A DNA stretch of 21,976 bases from CAZTDD01 sp964612675 (GTDB lineage Bacteria; Hinthialibacterota; Hinthialibacteria; Hinthialibacterales; JAKPRU01). The translations under genes were made by a program, and so were the position numbers. The notes under the pieces were generated by a model. The model searched no databases. It saw only the letters and a list, made by a program, of their open reading frames with translations, and was not told the origin of the DNA. Of the stretch, positions 7,017-15,124 are shown piece after piece. Numbering within the stretch: position 1 is the stretch's first letter; each line of letters starts with the position of its first letter. The stretch spans positions 1-21,976 of the forward strand of contig CAZTDD010000112.1 in assembly GCA_964612675.1 (NCBI GenBank). Direction: 5' to 3'.

Positions 7017-7649
7017 TCAGCGGGGCTCTATCTGGAGGCTCGGTGAGCCCCCGTACAGCCCATGTTCGCGGATGTAGGAAAGAACACTGTCGGGTACTAG
7101 ATACCGGATAGAGGAACCTTCGCGGAGTCTACGCCGGATCATCGTGGAGGAAACGTCAATCGTTGGCATGGGGAGCGTCGGCATCGACTCCGGGATCCCT
7201 CCGTGGCCCTTCTGACAACCGTGTTCCGCAGTATGGCCGGATCGTTCGATCGCCACAACCTGGTAACGCTGAAGCAGTTTATCTCCTTGATACCATTCGT
7301 GAACTTGTCCGGCCCAATCGCCACCGACAAGAAGAATGATCTCCACTTGGGATCCCAGTTCTTGCTGGATCGTGTCCAGCGTATGAATTGTATAGGACGG
7401 TCTGTCGGAATCGATCTCGATGCGGGATGCACGAAATCGGTCGTTGCCGGTGATCGCCAGTTCAACCATCCTCAGACGATCCTCTGCGGGAGCCAGCTCA
7501 TTCTCATCGTGTTTATGGGGAGGCGTGCCGGATGGCACGAAGAGAGCGTGTTCCAGTTCGAGTTTGTCGATAGCGGTTTGGGCGAGTATTAAATGACCGA
7601 TGTGGATTGGATTGAACGTTCCCCCGAAAACACCGAACTTCTGGCTCAC
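7017..7649 (-). CDS. nadD: Nicotinate-nucleotide adenylyltransferase
   Basis: Cytoplasmic enzyme that joins nicotinate mononucleotide and ATP to give deamido-NAD, a late step of NAD synthesis. The 210-residue protein opens with GVFGGTFNPIHIGHL at residues 6-20, including the nucleotidyltransferase G-T-F-x-P-x-H-x-G-H motif, continues with VPSGTPPHK at 38-46, and carries the second signature SSTMIRRRL at 167-175. It ends with the usual P-x-x-V-x-x-Y-I-x-E-H-G-L-Y. The start is GTG (7647-7649), with a purine-rich AAGGATAGAGAG upstream. It follows proA with an 18-base gap on the same strand, a common bacterial order (proB-proA-nadD), but the rsfS gene often found next is absent. Confidence 0.95.
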   Translation of the reverse strand: MSQKFGVFGGTFNPIHIGHLILAQTAIDKLELEHALFVPSGTPPHKHDENELAPAEDRLRMVELAITGNDRFRASRIEIDSDRPSYTIHTLDTIQQELGSQVEIILLVGGDWAGQVHEWYQGDKLLQRYQVVAIERSGHTAEHGCQKGHGGIPESMPTLPMPTIDVSSTMIRRRLREGSSIRYLVPDSVLSYIREHGLYGGSPSLQIEPR

Positions 7650-7667
7650 AGCGTACGCTCTCTATCC

Positions 7668-8924
7668 TTATTCTCGAATTTGGCCGTCACCGAATACGAC
7701 AAACTTCTGCGTAGTCAGCCCTTCGAGGCCGACCGGTCCGCGAGCGTGGAGCTTATCGGTCGATATACCGATCTCCGCTCCGAGTCCGTATTGCCCGCCG
7801 TCTGAAAAACGAGTAGAAGCATTGACCATAACGCTCGAAGAGTCAACCTCTTTGAGGAACCGCATTGCAAAGCTGTGGTTTTCCGTCACAATCGCCTCGG
7901 TGTGTTGGGAGGAATGACGGGCGATATGATCCAGGGCCTCTTCGAAACTCTCTACGACACGGATAGCGATGATCAGGTCCAGGTATTCCTCATCCCAATC
8001 CTTCTCGCTTGCTTCCTTTGCCTGGGAAATCCGTTTGCATGTTTCCGGGCAACCTCGTATCTCCACTCCTTTTTCAGTCAACGTCTGTCCCAGCCGGGGC
8101 AGGAACTCGTCAGCTACGTCGGTGTGAATCAAGAAGGTCTCCGCGGCATTGCAAACACCGGGACGTTGGATTTTTGCATTGATACAGATGCTGAGGGCCT
8201 TGTCGAGATCGGCGAACCGGTCTACGTAAACGTGGCAATTCCCCTCGTAATGTTTTAACACAGGCATAATGGCTGTATCGGCGACCAGTTCAATAAGCGG
8301 CTTCCCCCCGCGCGGAACGACCATGTCGATGTATCGGTCCAACGTCAGAAGAATTCGAACCGCTTCCCGGTCTGTTGTCTCCACAAACCCAATGGAAGTC
8401 GGTGGGATACCCACTTCGTTGCAGGCTTTTCGCAAGGATTCTGCCAATGCCGCATTTGTGTGAAACGCTTCGCTTCCCCCGCGAAGCACGACCGCGTTTC
8501 CGGATTTGATACAGAGTGCGGCTGCATCCACCGTCACATTCGGTCGCGATTCATACACGATACCAATGACCCCGATCGGGACCCGCATTCGGCCTACCGA
8601 GATGCCGCTGGGGCGTGTAGAGAGGTTCGAGATCTCGCCGACGGGATCGGGAAGAGCCGCCACATCATAGAGTGAATCCACGATGGTCTTGATTCGGTTC
8701 TCAGTAAGGGTCAGGCGGTCCAGCATCGCGGAAGACAGCCCCTTCTCTTTGCCTATTTTCAGGTCCCGACGATTCGCCGACAGGATTTCGTCCTGAGAGC
8801 CGCGGATCTCTTCGGCCGACCGGAGAAGCCAGGCGTTTTTGGTGGCGGTTACCGCTCTGCCTACAATGCGGCTTGCCTCCTTCGCTTGTTGGGCTACATC
8901 TGTAATATACGCGGCGGTATCCAT
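7668..8924 (-). CDS. proA: Glutamate-5-semialdehyde dehydrogenase (gamma-glutamyl phosphate reductase)
   Basis: Second enzyme of proline synthesis: it reduces gamma-glutamyl phosphate to glutamate-5-semialdehyde with NADPH. The 418-residue length is normal. Markers: PIGVIGIVYESRPNVTVDAA at about residues 116-135, SGNAVVLRGGSEA at 141-153, the family signature HYEGNCHVYVD at 225-235, catalytic cysteine C258 in IQRPGVCNAAET, and the C-terminal STRFSDGGQYGLGAEIGIST. The ATG at 8924 has GAGG eight bases upstream. nadD follows 18 bases downstream. The partner proB is about 12 kb away on the same strand, so the usual proBA operon is split here. Confidence 0.97.
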   Translation of the reverse strand: MDTAAYITDVAQQAKEASRIVGRAVTATKNAWLLRSAEEIRGSQDEILSANRRDLKIGKEKGLSSAMLDRLTLTENRIKTIVDSLYDVAALPDPVGEISNLSTRPSGISVGRMRVPIGVIGIVYESRPNVTVDAAALCIKSGNAVVLRGGSEAFHTNAALAESLRKACNEVGIPPTSIGFVETTDREAVRILLTLDRYIDMVVPRGGKPLIELVADTAIMPVLKHYEGNCHVYVDRFADLDKALSICINAKIQRPGVCNAAETFLIHTDVADEFLPRLGQTLTEKGVEIRGCPETCKRISQAKEASEKDWDEEYLDLIIAIRVVESFEEALDHIARHSSQHTEAIVTENHSFAMRFLKEVDSSSVMVNASTRFSDGGQYGLGAEIGISTDKLHARGPVGLEGLTTQKFVVFGDGQIRE

Positions 8925-8948
8925 CGGGGCTGCCTCGCTACTGAACTT

Positions 8949-8954
8949 AGTATA
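8949..8954 (-). promoter_or_regulatory. Possible -10 of the proA-nadD promoter
   Basis: Read on the minus strand, TATACT (5 of 6 to the sigma-70 -10 consensus) lies 24 bases before the proA start codon and just after the rpmB terminator. Only a weak -35 (TTAGCG, 18 bases upstream) accompanies it. Position between a terminator and the next gene is the main support. Confidence 0.35.
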
Positions 8955-9011
8955 AATGAGGATTCCAGTTATCGCTAACCGTGGTGTTGCCCGAAACCAT
9001 ACGAAAATTGC

Positions 9012-9049
9012 GAAAGGAAAACCGGTGAGGCTTTCTTTTCCCCCACCGG
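9012..9049 (-). terminator. Rho-independent terminator of rpmB
   Basis: On the minus strand CCGGTGGGG and CCTCACCGG form a 9-bp stem (one G-T pair) around a 10-base loop, followed directly by TTTTCCTTT. It lies 31 bases beyond the rpmB stop and separates rpmB from proA. Confidence 0.85.
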
Positions 9050-9080
9050 CCTTCGCTCGGTCTCAATTGCGTTGATCCGA

Positions 9081-9284
9081 CTAGAAGGAAATCCCCTCGA
9101 TTTCTTTCTTGTTCAACGTACGCAAGAAGCGAGTTGATACCCAAACCCGCTTCGTTTGCCCGTTGATTTTGACCTTCTTCTTTTGCAGGTTGGGTTTGAA
9201 CCGGCGCTTGGTTTTATTGTTTGCGTGGCTCACATTGTTGCCGGTCATCGCCTTGATTCCGGTGAAATAGCATTGCTTACCCAT
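9081..9284 (-). CDS. rpmB: 50S ribosomal protein L28
   Basis: Small basic protein of the large ribosomal subunit, 67 residues. The L28 signature is plain: C-x-x-T-G near the N-terminus (QCYFTGIKAMTGNNVSHA, residues 4-21) followed by NKTKRRFKPNLQ at 23-34, then a strand-rich basic part with VWVSTRFLRTL and a short C-terminal tail. Only one Cys of the possible zinc-binding set remains (C5), so this is a zinc-independent form. The ATG at 9284 has GGGGTAG about nine bases upstream. It is monocistronic, with a promoter at 9319-9347 and a terminator at 9012-9049, and is not next to rpmG as in many bacteria. Confidence 0.96.
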   Translation of the reverse strand: MGKQCYFTGIKAMTGNNVSHANNKTKRRFKPNLQKKKVKINGQTKRVWVSTRFLRTLNKKEIEGISF

Positions 9285-9318
9285 GGTTATCTACCCCTAT
9301 AACGGTTTGCAAACTACT

Positions 9319-9347
9319 ATATTAGGAACGGAACTTGCCTCACTCAA
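9319..9347 (-). promoter_or_regulatory. Sigma-70-type promoter of rpmB
   Basis: Minus strand TTGAGT (9342-9347), 17 bases, then TAATAT (9319-9324), ending 34 bases before the rpmB start codon. An alternative -10, TATAGT, overlaps by three bases. Good spacing and location between the PhnP-like gene and rpmB support it. Confidence 0.6.
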
Positions 9348-9391
9348 GGGTAAGCGGCCTTACGGGACCAGCGTGATTCGCTGACGATCCG

Positions 9392-10171
9392 CTAAAGTTC
9401 GACGAGAAGCCCGTCGTAGGCAAGCGCCATCCCCGGGGGAAGTTCCCGGCTGATCTTCCCATGGTCGATATCGTGGGTAAGGTGCGTAAAAAAGACCTGC
9501 TCGGGATTCAACTCCCGGGCTTTCTGGATGGCTTGGTCAAGGTTGAAATGGGTGGAGTGCGGCTTGATACGTAACCCATCCAAAATCAGTATCTTGAGAT
9601 CTCTGAGTCGCTCCATGCTCGCATCGGGAATCTTGTTGCAGTCATTGATATACGCGAAGGAGCCGATGCGATAGCCGTAAACCTCCAGTTTCCCGTGCCA
9701 CACCGGGATCGGCGTGACGCATACTCCTGCCGCATCAAAAGGCTCGTGGACTTTTTGGAACTCCACCTTCGGAATGCCGCCGCCTCGTTGAAGCGGATTC
9801 GTGAAATAGGCAAATATCGTCTTCAACCGATCCACCGTTCGCTCGTTCCCGTAGGCAGTGATCGGACAGCGTTGGATGAAGTTGAATGAGCGGAGATCGT
9901 CGCAACCGAGGATATGATCCGCGTGTTCGTGGGTGTACAAGACGGCATCGACACGCCGGACATTATACCGTAGGCACTGCTCGCGGAGGTCGGGTGGCGT
10001 ATCAATCAGCAGATTGACACCATTCGCCTCGACCAGCACGGAGGAACGCAGCCGCTTGTTGCGCGGATCGGCGGATGTACAGACCGGACAGTCGCATCCG
10101 ATTACAGGAACCCCGGAAGAAGTTCCACTGCCCAGAACGGTGACTCGCACGCCTTTTGCGACCTCAGACAT
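9392..10171 (-). CDS. PhnP-like metallo-beta-lactamase-fold phosphodiesterase
   Basis: A 259-residue metallo-hydrolase of the PhnP group, which includes phosphoribosyl 1,2-cyclic phosphate phosphodiesterase. It opens with VTVLGSGTSSGVPVIGC at residues 10-26, then C-x-C-x-x-C (CDCPVC, 26-31), a structural zinc site typical of PhnP. The metal site is THEHADH at 80-86 (H81, H83, D85, H86), with further ligands in ILILDGLR and FFTHLTHDIDH near the C-terminus. The start ATG lies four bases after the argS stop, so it is translationally coupled to argS. No other phn (phosphonate) genes are nearby, so the true substrate may be a different cyclic or small phosphodiester. Many genomes carry such a stand-alone copy. 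Confidence 0.85.
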   Translation of the reverse strand: MSEVAKGVRVTVLGSGTSSGVPVIGCDCPVCTSADPRNKRLRSSVLVEANGVNLLIDTPPDLREQCLRYNVRRVDAVLYTHEHADHILGCDDLRSFNFIQRCPITAYGNERTVDRLKTIFAYFTNPLQRGGGIPKVEFQKVHEPFDAAGVCVTPIPVWHGKLEVYGYRIGSFAYINDCNKIPDASMERLRDLKILILDGLRIKPHSTHFNLDQAIQKARELNPEQVFFTHLTHDIDHGKISRELPPGMALAYDGLLVEL

Positions 10172-10175
10172 CGTT

Positions 10176-11837
10176 CTACATTTTCTCCGGAGCAGTGACT
10201 TTCAGTACGCCGAGTGCATTTTCCATGACCTGCCGCACGGCCTGCACCAGGAGAAAGCGTGGCTTCGAACTCTCGACATTATCCGGGTCGAGGACACGCT
10301 GAGCCTGATAATATGTGTGAAATGTTTTCGCCAAATCCTCGAGATAGTTCGGCAACTGGTGAGGTTCGAGCCGGTCCGCTGCGTCCAGCAGGACGGCCGG
10401 GTAGCGCAGGAGCTTTACAAGGAGTTCCCGCTCTCGAGGGTTTTCCACAATCGACCAATCAAGGTCTTCTCCCACTTCCGCGGAGATCCCTTTCTCACGT
10501 GCCTTCGCCGCGATGCTACAGGCCCGGGCGTGGACATACTGAAGGTAGTACACGGGATTTTCCATCGACTGGCTCTTCGCGAGTTCCCAGTCGAATGTCA
10601 TCTGGCTGCTGTAGCTGCGCTGAATAAAGAAATAGCGGGTGACATCCGCACTAACATCGTCGATCATCTCCCGCATTGTGATCAGATCGCCCTCACGCTT
10701 GGCGAACTTCATCATTTCCTCGCCCTGTTTGAGGCTCACCATTTGAGTCAGAAGATACTTGAGAGAGTCGGTCTCCTTGCCGAGTAGTTCGAGTGCATAC
10801 CGCACTCGCTCCGCCTGGCTATGGTGGTCGTGACCCATAACATTGATGAGCAGATCGTATCCTCGTTTCAGCTTGTTGCAGTGGTAGGCGATGTCGGGTG
10901 TCACATAGGTCGGCTCTCCGGTTCGTTTGACCAGAACACGGTCCTTTTCGTCTCCCTTGAGGGTTGTCCGTATCCAGGTTGCCCCTTCTTTTTCGTACGC
11001 CGCATCGCGCGCCGCAAGGTCGTCCAGCGTTTTTTTGACGTCGCCGTTGTCGTATAGACTCTGTTCGCTGACGAAACTGTCGAATTCGATCCTCAGCGCC
11101 TCGAGATCCTGGGAGATCCGCTTCATCAGAATCTCGGCAGCGTGATTCGTGAAGACTTTCCAATCCGCGTCCACAAGACTGTCGCCGTGGTCGGTTCGCA
11201 AATCGCGGGCGATCTCGTAGATGTAGGAACCCGGGTATCCATCTTCCGGGAACTCATAGGGAAGGCCGTGGATTTCACGGTACCGGGCCTTCACGGACAG
11301 TCCCAGGTTGCGCATCTGCGCACCGGCGTCGTTGTAGTAATACTCCCGGTCGACCTCATAACCCGCGTGATTCAGGATCTCCGCCACCGTGTCGCCCACG
11401 ACTGCTCCGCGGATATGACCGACATGCAGCGGACCGGTAGGATTGGCGCTCACGAACTCGACAAGCGCCCGCTTGCCTTGATGTACGGAAAGCTGGCCGT
11501 AAGCGTCCTCTTCCTTCAAGATGGTTTCAAGGATTTCTCTGAGTATTTGTTGGGAGAGGAAAAGGTTCAGGAAGCCTGGACCGGCGATTTCTACTCGCTC
11601 CACAAGGTCCGACTGTTCGAGCGATTGTTTCAAGTGATCGGCGATCTCGCGCGGTTTTCGCCGGAGTCTCTTGGCCAGGGCCATGGCGGCGCTGCTGGCG
11701 AGGTCGCCGTGCGCGGCGTCTTTGGGTGCTGTAAGAGGCGGCAGACTCTCCGGTTGAATCTCTTCATCCGCGAGTTCTGTGCAGCCTTTCGCAAGAAACT
11801 CGGTAACCGTGGTACGAATAGAGAAGATTAACGACAT
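10176..11837 (-). CDS. argS: Arginyl-tRNA synthetase
   Basis: Class I aminoacyl-tRNA synthetase that charges tRNA-Arg, 553 residues (normal length). The N-terminal tRNA-recognition domain occupies about residues 1-105. FVSANPTGPLHVGHIRG at 128-144 contains the HIGH-type motif (H138-V-G-H141). The Arg-site region YYYNDAGAQMRNLG is at 166-179. The KMSKS-like loop reads MKFAKREGD (376-384), keeping only part of the consensus. The C-terminal DALR anticodon-binding domain starts near ENPVYYLQYVHARA and ends in VTAPEKM, as usual. The start ATG is 14 bases after the sulfatase stop, with no strong ribosome site. The PhnP-like gene follows after four bases. Confidence 0.96.
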   Translation of the reverse strand: MSLIFSIRTTVTEFLAKGCTELADEEIQPESLPPLTAPKDAAHGDLASSAAMALAKRLRRKPREIADHLKQSLEQSDLVERVEIAGPGFLNLFLSQQILREILETILKEEDAYGQLSVHQGKRALVEFVSANPTGPLHVGHIRGAVVGDTVAEILNHAGYEVDREYYYNDAGAQMRNLGLSVKARYREIHGLPYEFPEDGYPGSYIYEIARDLRTDHGDSLVDADWKVFTNHAAEILMKRISQDLEALRIEFDSFVSEQSLYDNGDVKKTLDDLAARDAAYEKEGATWIRTTLKGDEKDRVLVKRTGEPTYVTPDIAYHCNKLKRGYDLLINVMGHDHHSQAERVRYALELLGKETDSLKYLLTQMVSLKQGEEMMKFAKREGDLITMREMIDDVSADVTRYFFIQRSYSSQMTFDWELAKSQSMENPVYYLQYVHARACSIAAKAREKGISAEVGEDLDWSIVENPRERELLVKLLRYPAVLLDAADRLEPHQLPNYLEDLAKTFHTYYQAQRVLDPDNVESSKPRFLLVQAVRQVMENALGVLKVTAPEKM

Positions 11838-11851
11838 GACGTTGTTTCGAC

Positions 11852-13429
11852 CTACTTTCTCATAGTTGACATTATGGTGTTGTAGTTCTCTTCCAATTCT
11901 TGGACCTTATCCGACATATCGGATGCCAGATTGCGCAGCTCCGTGGGATCCTTTTCCATGTTATAAAGTTCCCACTCTCCGGCATTCTGTTTCACGATTT
12001 TCCACTTCTTCTCCCGGTACATCCTGAATTTTTCGGTGAAACCGGATATGAAAAACTCCGGCTCTTTCCTGGTTTTACCCTGAAAGATGGGCAACAAGGA
12101 GTGACCGTGAAGAGGTATTGTCGATTTCCCATGGTACTCTTCCGGATAATCGACACCGATCAGATCGAGGACAGTGGGAAATATATCGACAACGTGACCG
12201 GGCTGATCGGTGATGAATCCGCTTTTGATTGTATCGGGCCAGTGGGCAATACAGTGTGTGTTGCAGCCGCCTTCGTGCCCGTTTTGTTTGTAGTAGCGGA
12301 ATGGAGTGTTTCCAACATTGGCCCAACAGGTATTCAAGCAACGATAGGACGCGGGGCCGCCGGGTGGAATGCTGAAATCCTTGTTGCTGTCAAACGGACA
12401 AGAACCGTTATCGGAAAAGAAGAGAATGAGTGTGTTCTCCATCTTCTGTGCTTCTTCCACTTTTTTTAGTACCCGGCCGATATTTTGGTCCATTCTATCG
12501 ATCATTGCTGCAAACACAGCCATTTCCAAATCGAATTCGTCCTTTTCTTCTTCGGTCAACGATTCCCAGGGCCTGTATTTCGGTATTTTCGCTCTTCGCT
12601 CTTCGTCACCTTTGGGGTGGCCTCTGAACTTGTTGGTATTATCGCTGGGCGGGCTCAGCCTGCAATCCGGATCGATAACACCGATCTCCTTCATCCTCTC
12701 AAACCTCTCTTGCCGGACTTTGTCCCACCCCTTTCGGTATTTTCCCCTGTATTTTTGAATATCAGCCTCTCGCGCCTGCAATGGATAATGGGCGACATGG
12801 TAGGGCAAATAGAGGAAGAAGGGATCCTCTTGATCGATCACTTCGTCCAGCCAGTCCAGCGCATAGTCCGTTATCACGTCGGTTTTGTAAAACGGTTTCT
12901 GCTTCGTTTTGATCTCACCTGGCTCCAACTGCTCGCCATTCAGATAGAAAGGCCTGCTGAATTTGCCGGAAGGAGGAATGAAATACTCCGTGGTAGCCCA
13001 AAAAGTAAAGGAATTGTCAAAAGTATTTTCAGCGTAACAATGCTTCGGTACCCAGTTATCGAAATGTTCTTTCCCGCTCATGATCGTATTATACCCGGCA
13101 TCGCTGAGCAGCTGGACAAATGAGATCGCTTGATCGTTTCCATAGTAGCGGCCGGTCAACAAGCTCGAGCGGGTGGGGTTGCATTTGGCCATGTTGTAGA
13201 ATTGTGTAAACCGGACACCGTTCTTGCCAAGTCGATCCAGGTTCGGTGTATCGATTTCGGCTCCATAACAGCCGATATCGGAAAATCCCATATCATCGCC
13301 GACAATGAGAATGATGTTGGGTTTTTCTTTCGTAGCTGCCTGTGAATTCAGAGTGGGAAGAAGCGATAACAGACAACCATTACCCAACATTTTCAAGAAA
13401 TCGCGTCTGGAATTATCAATTCTAGCCAT
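11852..13429 (-). CDS. Tat-exported type I sulfatase
   Basis: Formylglycine-dependent arylsulfatase-family hydrolase that would remove sulfate esters, probably from a carbohydrate. The 525-residue protein begins with a twin-arginine signal (SRRDFLKML, residues 7-15) and a hydrophobic stretch ending near A31-A32, so it is predicted to be exported folded. Metal ligands D45-D46 lie in VGDDMGFSDIG. The maturation motif is C83-N-P-T-R87-S-S-L-L-T-G-R, the cysteine form (CxPxR) modified by FGE or anSME. Other active-site candidates are K120 and H122 (SGKEHF), H211/H214 and D340-N341 in FFSDNG. The insert 225-300 is rich in charged residues. It sits 14 bases upstream of argS and 141 bases downstream of the GH-like gene. 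No sulfatase-maturase gene is in the window. Substrate unknown. Confidence 0.93.
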   Translation of the reverse strand: MARIDNSRRDFLKMLGNGCLLSLLPTLNSQAATKEKPNIILIVGDDMGFSDIGCYGAEIDTPNLDRLGKNGVRFTQFYNMAKCNPTRSSLLTGRYYGNDQAISFVQLLSDAGYNTIMSGKEHFDNWVPKHCYAENTFDNSFTFWATTEYFIPPSGKFSRPFYLNGEQLEPGEIKTKQKPFYKTDVITDYALDWLDEVIDQEDPFFLYLPYHVAHYPLQAREADIQKYRGKYRKGWDKVRQERFERMKEIGVIDPDCRLSPPSDNTNKFRGHPKGDEERRAKIPKYRPWESLTEEEKDEFDLEMAVFAAMIDRMDQNIGRVLKKVEEAQKMENTLILFFSDNGSCPFDSNKDFSIPPGGPASYRCLNTCWANVGNTPFRYYKQNGHEGGCNTHCIAHWPDTIKSGFITDQPGHVVDIFPTVLDLIGVDYPEEYHGKSTIPLHGHSLLPIFQGKTRKEPEFFISGFTEKFRMYREKKWKIVKQNAGEWELYNMEKDPTELRNLASDMSDKVQELEENYNTIMSTMRK

Positions 13430-13493
13430 TTGGTAGGAGTCCTTTCTCTAGTATCCGGGAGTCCGACACCTGGACCAGCGGGTTGTGAAGCGG

Positions 13494-13568
13494 GTAGGAT
13501 GGGTTAGCGACGAACTACCCGTAGATACGCTATCCACGCACTTCAGAGGAACGTAACCCACCATCCCC
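13494..13568. repeat. Palindromic intergenic repeat (GGATGGGTTA type)
   Basis: GTAGGATGGGTTAGCG at the left and CGTAACCCACCATCCC at the right form an imperfect inverted repeat about 75 bp long, filling most of the space between the GH-like gene and the sulfatase gene. This arm sequence resembles a palindromic intergenic repeat found in many environmental bacteria. It begins right after the GH-like stop codon (13571 on the minus strand), so it could fold at the end of that transcript. Confidence 0.7.
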
Positions 13569-13570
13569 TT

Positions 13571-15022
13571 CTACTTCCTCAAACGCGAATGATCGTCAAT
13601 CCCGGAGTCCTCGCGAACGAGATACACCACCCAATCCGACCGATTCGGGAACTCGATTTGAATCTCGTTTCCTCCACGCACCGGCTCGAGCTCGCTTCGA
13701 TTCCCCGTGGCCGGATCGAGCAAGACAACGCTGTATCGCTTTTCTATTCCGCTAAGGTCAATGTTTACCTCAGTCGACTGCTGAGCGTAGACCACATATT
13801 CATCCGTTCCACGGGCCATGGTCATTCCGGAGGACGCGAAATCGGCGTCAGGTTTCATCTCCGGCCACCGTATGTCTGATTCATTCCAAAAGCGTGAACA
13901 GATTCCCTCGCGGTCCAACATTTCGTCTCTATCCTTGGACTGAGATGCAACAGCGGCATTCGGGTCGAAGCCGAACGAAAGATCGTTCTGGACAACCGCT
14001 CCTGCCGCGCCGCCCAACACCGATCCCCATAGCATCCGCATCATCGTGTCAAGCGAGCGTTGCCCGCCCTCGAATGAGGGAACAGGCTCGGAGAAAAAGA
14101 CCGGTTTTACCGGTTCTTTGAAAAACTCGGGCCGATAATGCCTGAAGAACACCAACGCCCCGGGATGATTGTCCCAACGGGGCCGATGCAAAGTGATGAC
14201 ATCGATATTCGCGTCATCCCGTCCCGAGAAATTCGCGATGTGATCGACATTCGAAAAAACGATCTCTCCGCGGGACTTGAAGAACGCCGCGAAGTGTTGT
14301 TCATGTTCCGCACGCTGCTGATTATCGTACCATTCGCCTTCATTGAACAGTTCGAACGCAATGTTTTCGAATTCCTTGAGCTCTTCGATCAGTTTCAATG
14401 CAAATCGTTCTTGATACCACTGATTCTTCTTCTCGGCAGACCACGACTCTTTGAAATCCTGCGAAACGATCTCGGTCCCGGGTGAATCGAGTTGCACAAA
14501 CTCGCTGTTTCTTCGCAAGGGACCGCCGTTGCGTTGATTGAATTGATGAGTGCTGAAGCGGGTTTTGGTCCACCCATCGAACACTGTAATGAGAAGAGCA
14601 ATCTCTCTCTCCTCGCAGAGACCGGCGAGTTCCCGGAGACGCTGCCAGTAGGTGTTATTCCAAGAATGAAGATCCCATTTCAGGGGTGTATCCGACACCT
14701 TCTTCCACGGCGATTGATCGGGACTGTCATACCCGATCCGACTGTCGCTGTCTCCCGCCGCGGGACCAATGAAACTCCAAATCATCAGACAGCGGATCTC
14801 GCATTCGGCCAGAGCCTGGACATAGGCCTCATGGTCGAAATTCGTCCCGGTTTCCATCCAGCCTTGTGTGACCGAGTCGCCTACAAGCAGAACCGGGCGA
14901 TTGTTCAGGAGCAGCCAATGTCCGGCTCCGGGGCCGCTGTCCATCACAGTGACTCCGCCGGACGCCTGACCGAGACTGAACAATACGAGCGTGCAGAGAA
15001 TTACGCTAGAATGTCGGATCAT
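13571..15022 (-). CDS. Secreted glycoside-hydrolase-like protein (clan GH-A type barrel)
   Basis: A 483-residue protein with a Sec signal peptide (residues 1-22, core VILCTLVLFSLGQA). It is similar in layout to DUF4038-type putative glycosidases: an opening 'W-L-L-L-N-N-R-P-V-L-L-V-G-D-S' strand at 36-50, an (alpha/beta) barrel middle, and a C-terminal beta-rich region (about 390-475) with YSVVLLDPATG, resembling the putative collagen-binding or beta-sandwich domain of these proteins. In clan GH-A manner, NE at 227-228 (ELFNEGEW) is a candidate acid/base and E312 (PVFFSEPVP) a candidate nucleophile. AAGGAG nine bases before the ATG supports the start. It precedes the sulfatase on the same strand, so the two may act on one sulfated polysaccharide. 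Exact family and substrate are unknown. Confidence 0.7.
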   Translation of the reverse strand: MIRHSSVILCTLVLFSLGQASGGVTVMDSGPGAGHWLLLNNRPVLLVGDSVTQGWMETGTNFDHEAYVQALAECEIRCLMIWSFIGPAAGDSDSRIGYDSPDQSPWKKVSDTPLKWDLHSWNNTYWQRLRELAGLCEEREIALLITVFDGWTKTRFSTHQFNQRNGGPLRRNSEFVQLDSPGTEIVSQDFKESWSAEKKNQWYQERFALKLIEELKEFENIAFELFNEGEWYDNQQRAEHEQHFAAFFKSRGEIVFSNVDHIANFSGRDDANIDVITLHRPRWDNHPGALVFFRHYRPEFFKEPVKPVFFSEPVPSFEGGQRSLDTMMRMLWGSVLGGAAGAVVQNDLSFGFDPNAAVASQSKDRDEMLDREGICSRFWNESDIRWPEMKPDADFASSGMTMARGTDEYVVYAQQSTEVNIDLSGIEKRYSVVLLDPATGNRSELEPVRGGNEIQIEFPNRSDWVVYLVREDSGIDDHSRLRK

Positions 15023-15124
15023 GTCGGATTCTCCTTTGCAGACTCGTCTTGCGGGAAGCTGATGCTACCATAGTTATGGGATTTTTCCTGTTTTCCCTCA
15101 GCTGTCAACTGAAAGAGGATTTGG

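Noticed and set aside
8947..9144. 65-codon minus-strand frame overlapping the end of rpmB
   Set aside because: Out of frame with rpmB, runs through its terminator, and has no ribosome site.
9933..10787. 284-codon plus-strand frame across the PhnP-like and argS genes
   Set aside because: It crosses two well-identified genes on the opposite strand and resembles no protein family.
11142..11831. 229-codon plus-strand frame inside argS
   Set aside because: Antisense to conserved ArgS motifs; codon pattern follows the minus-strand gene.
12485..13123. 212-codon plus-strand frame inside the sulfatase gene
   Set aside because: Shadow of the sulfatase; no start signal or domain.
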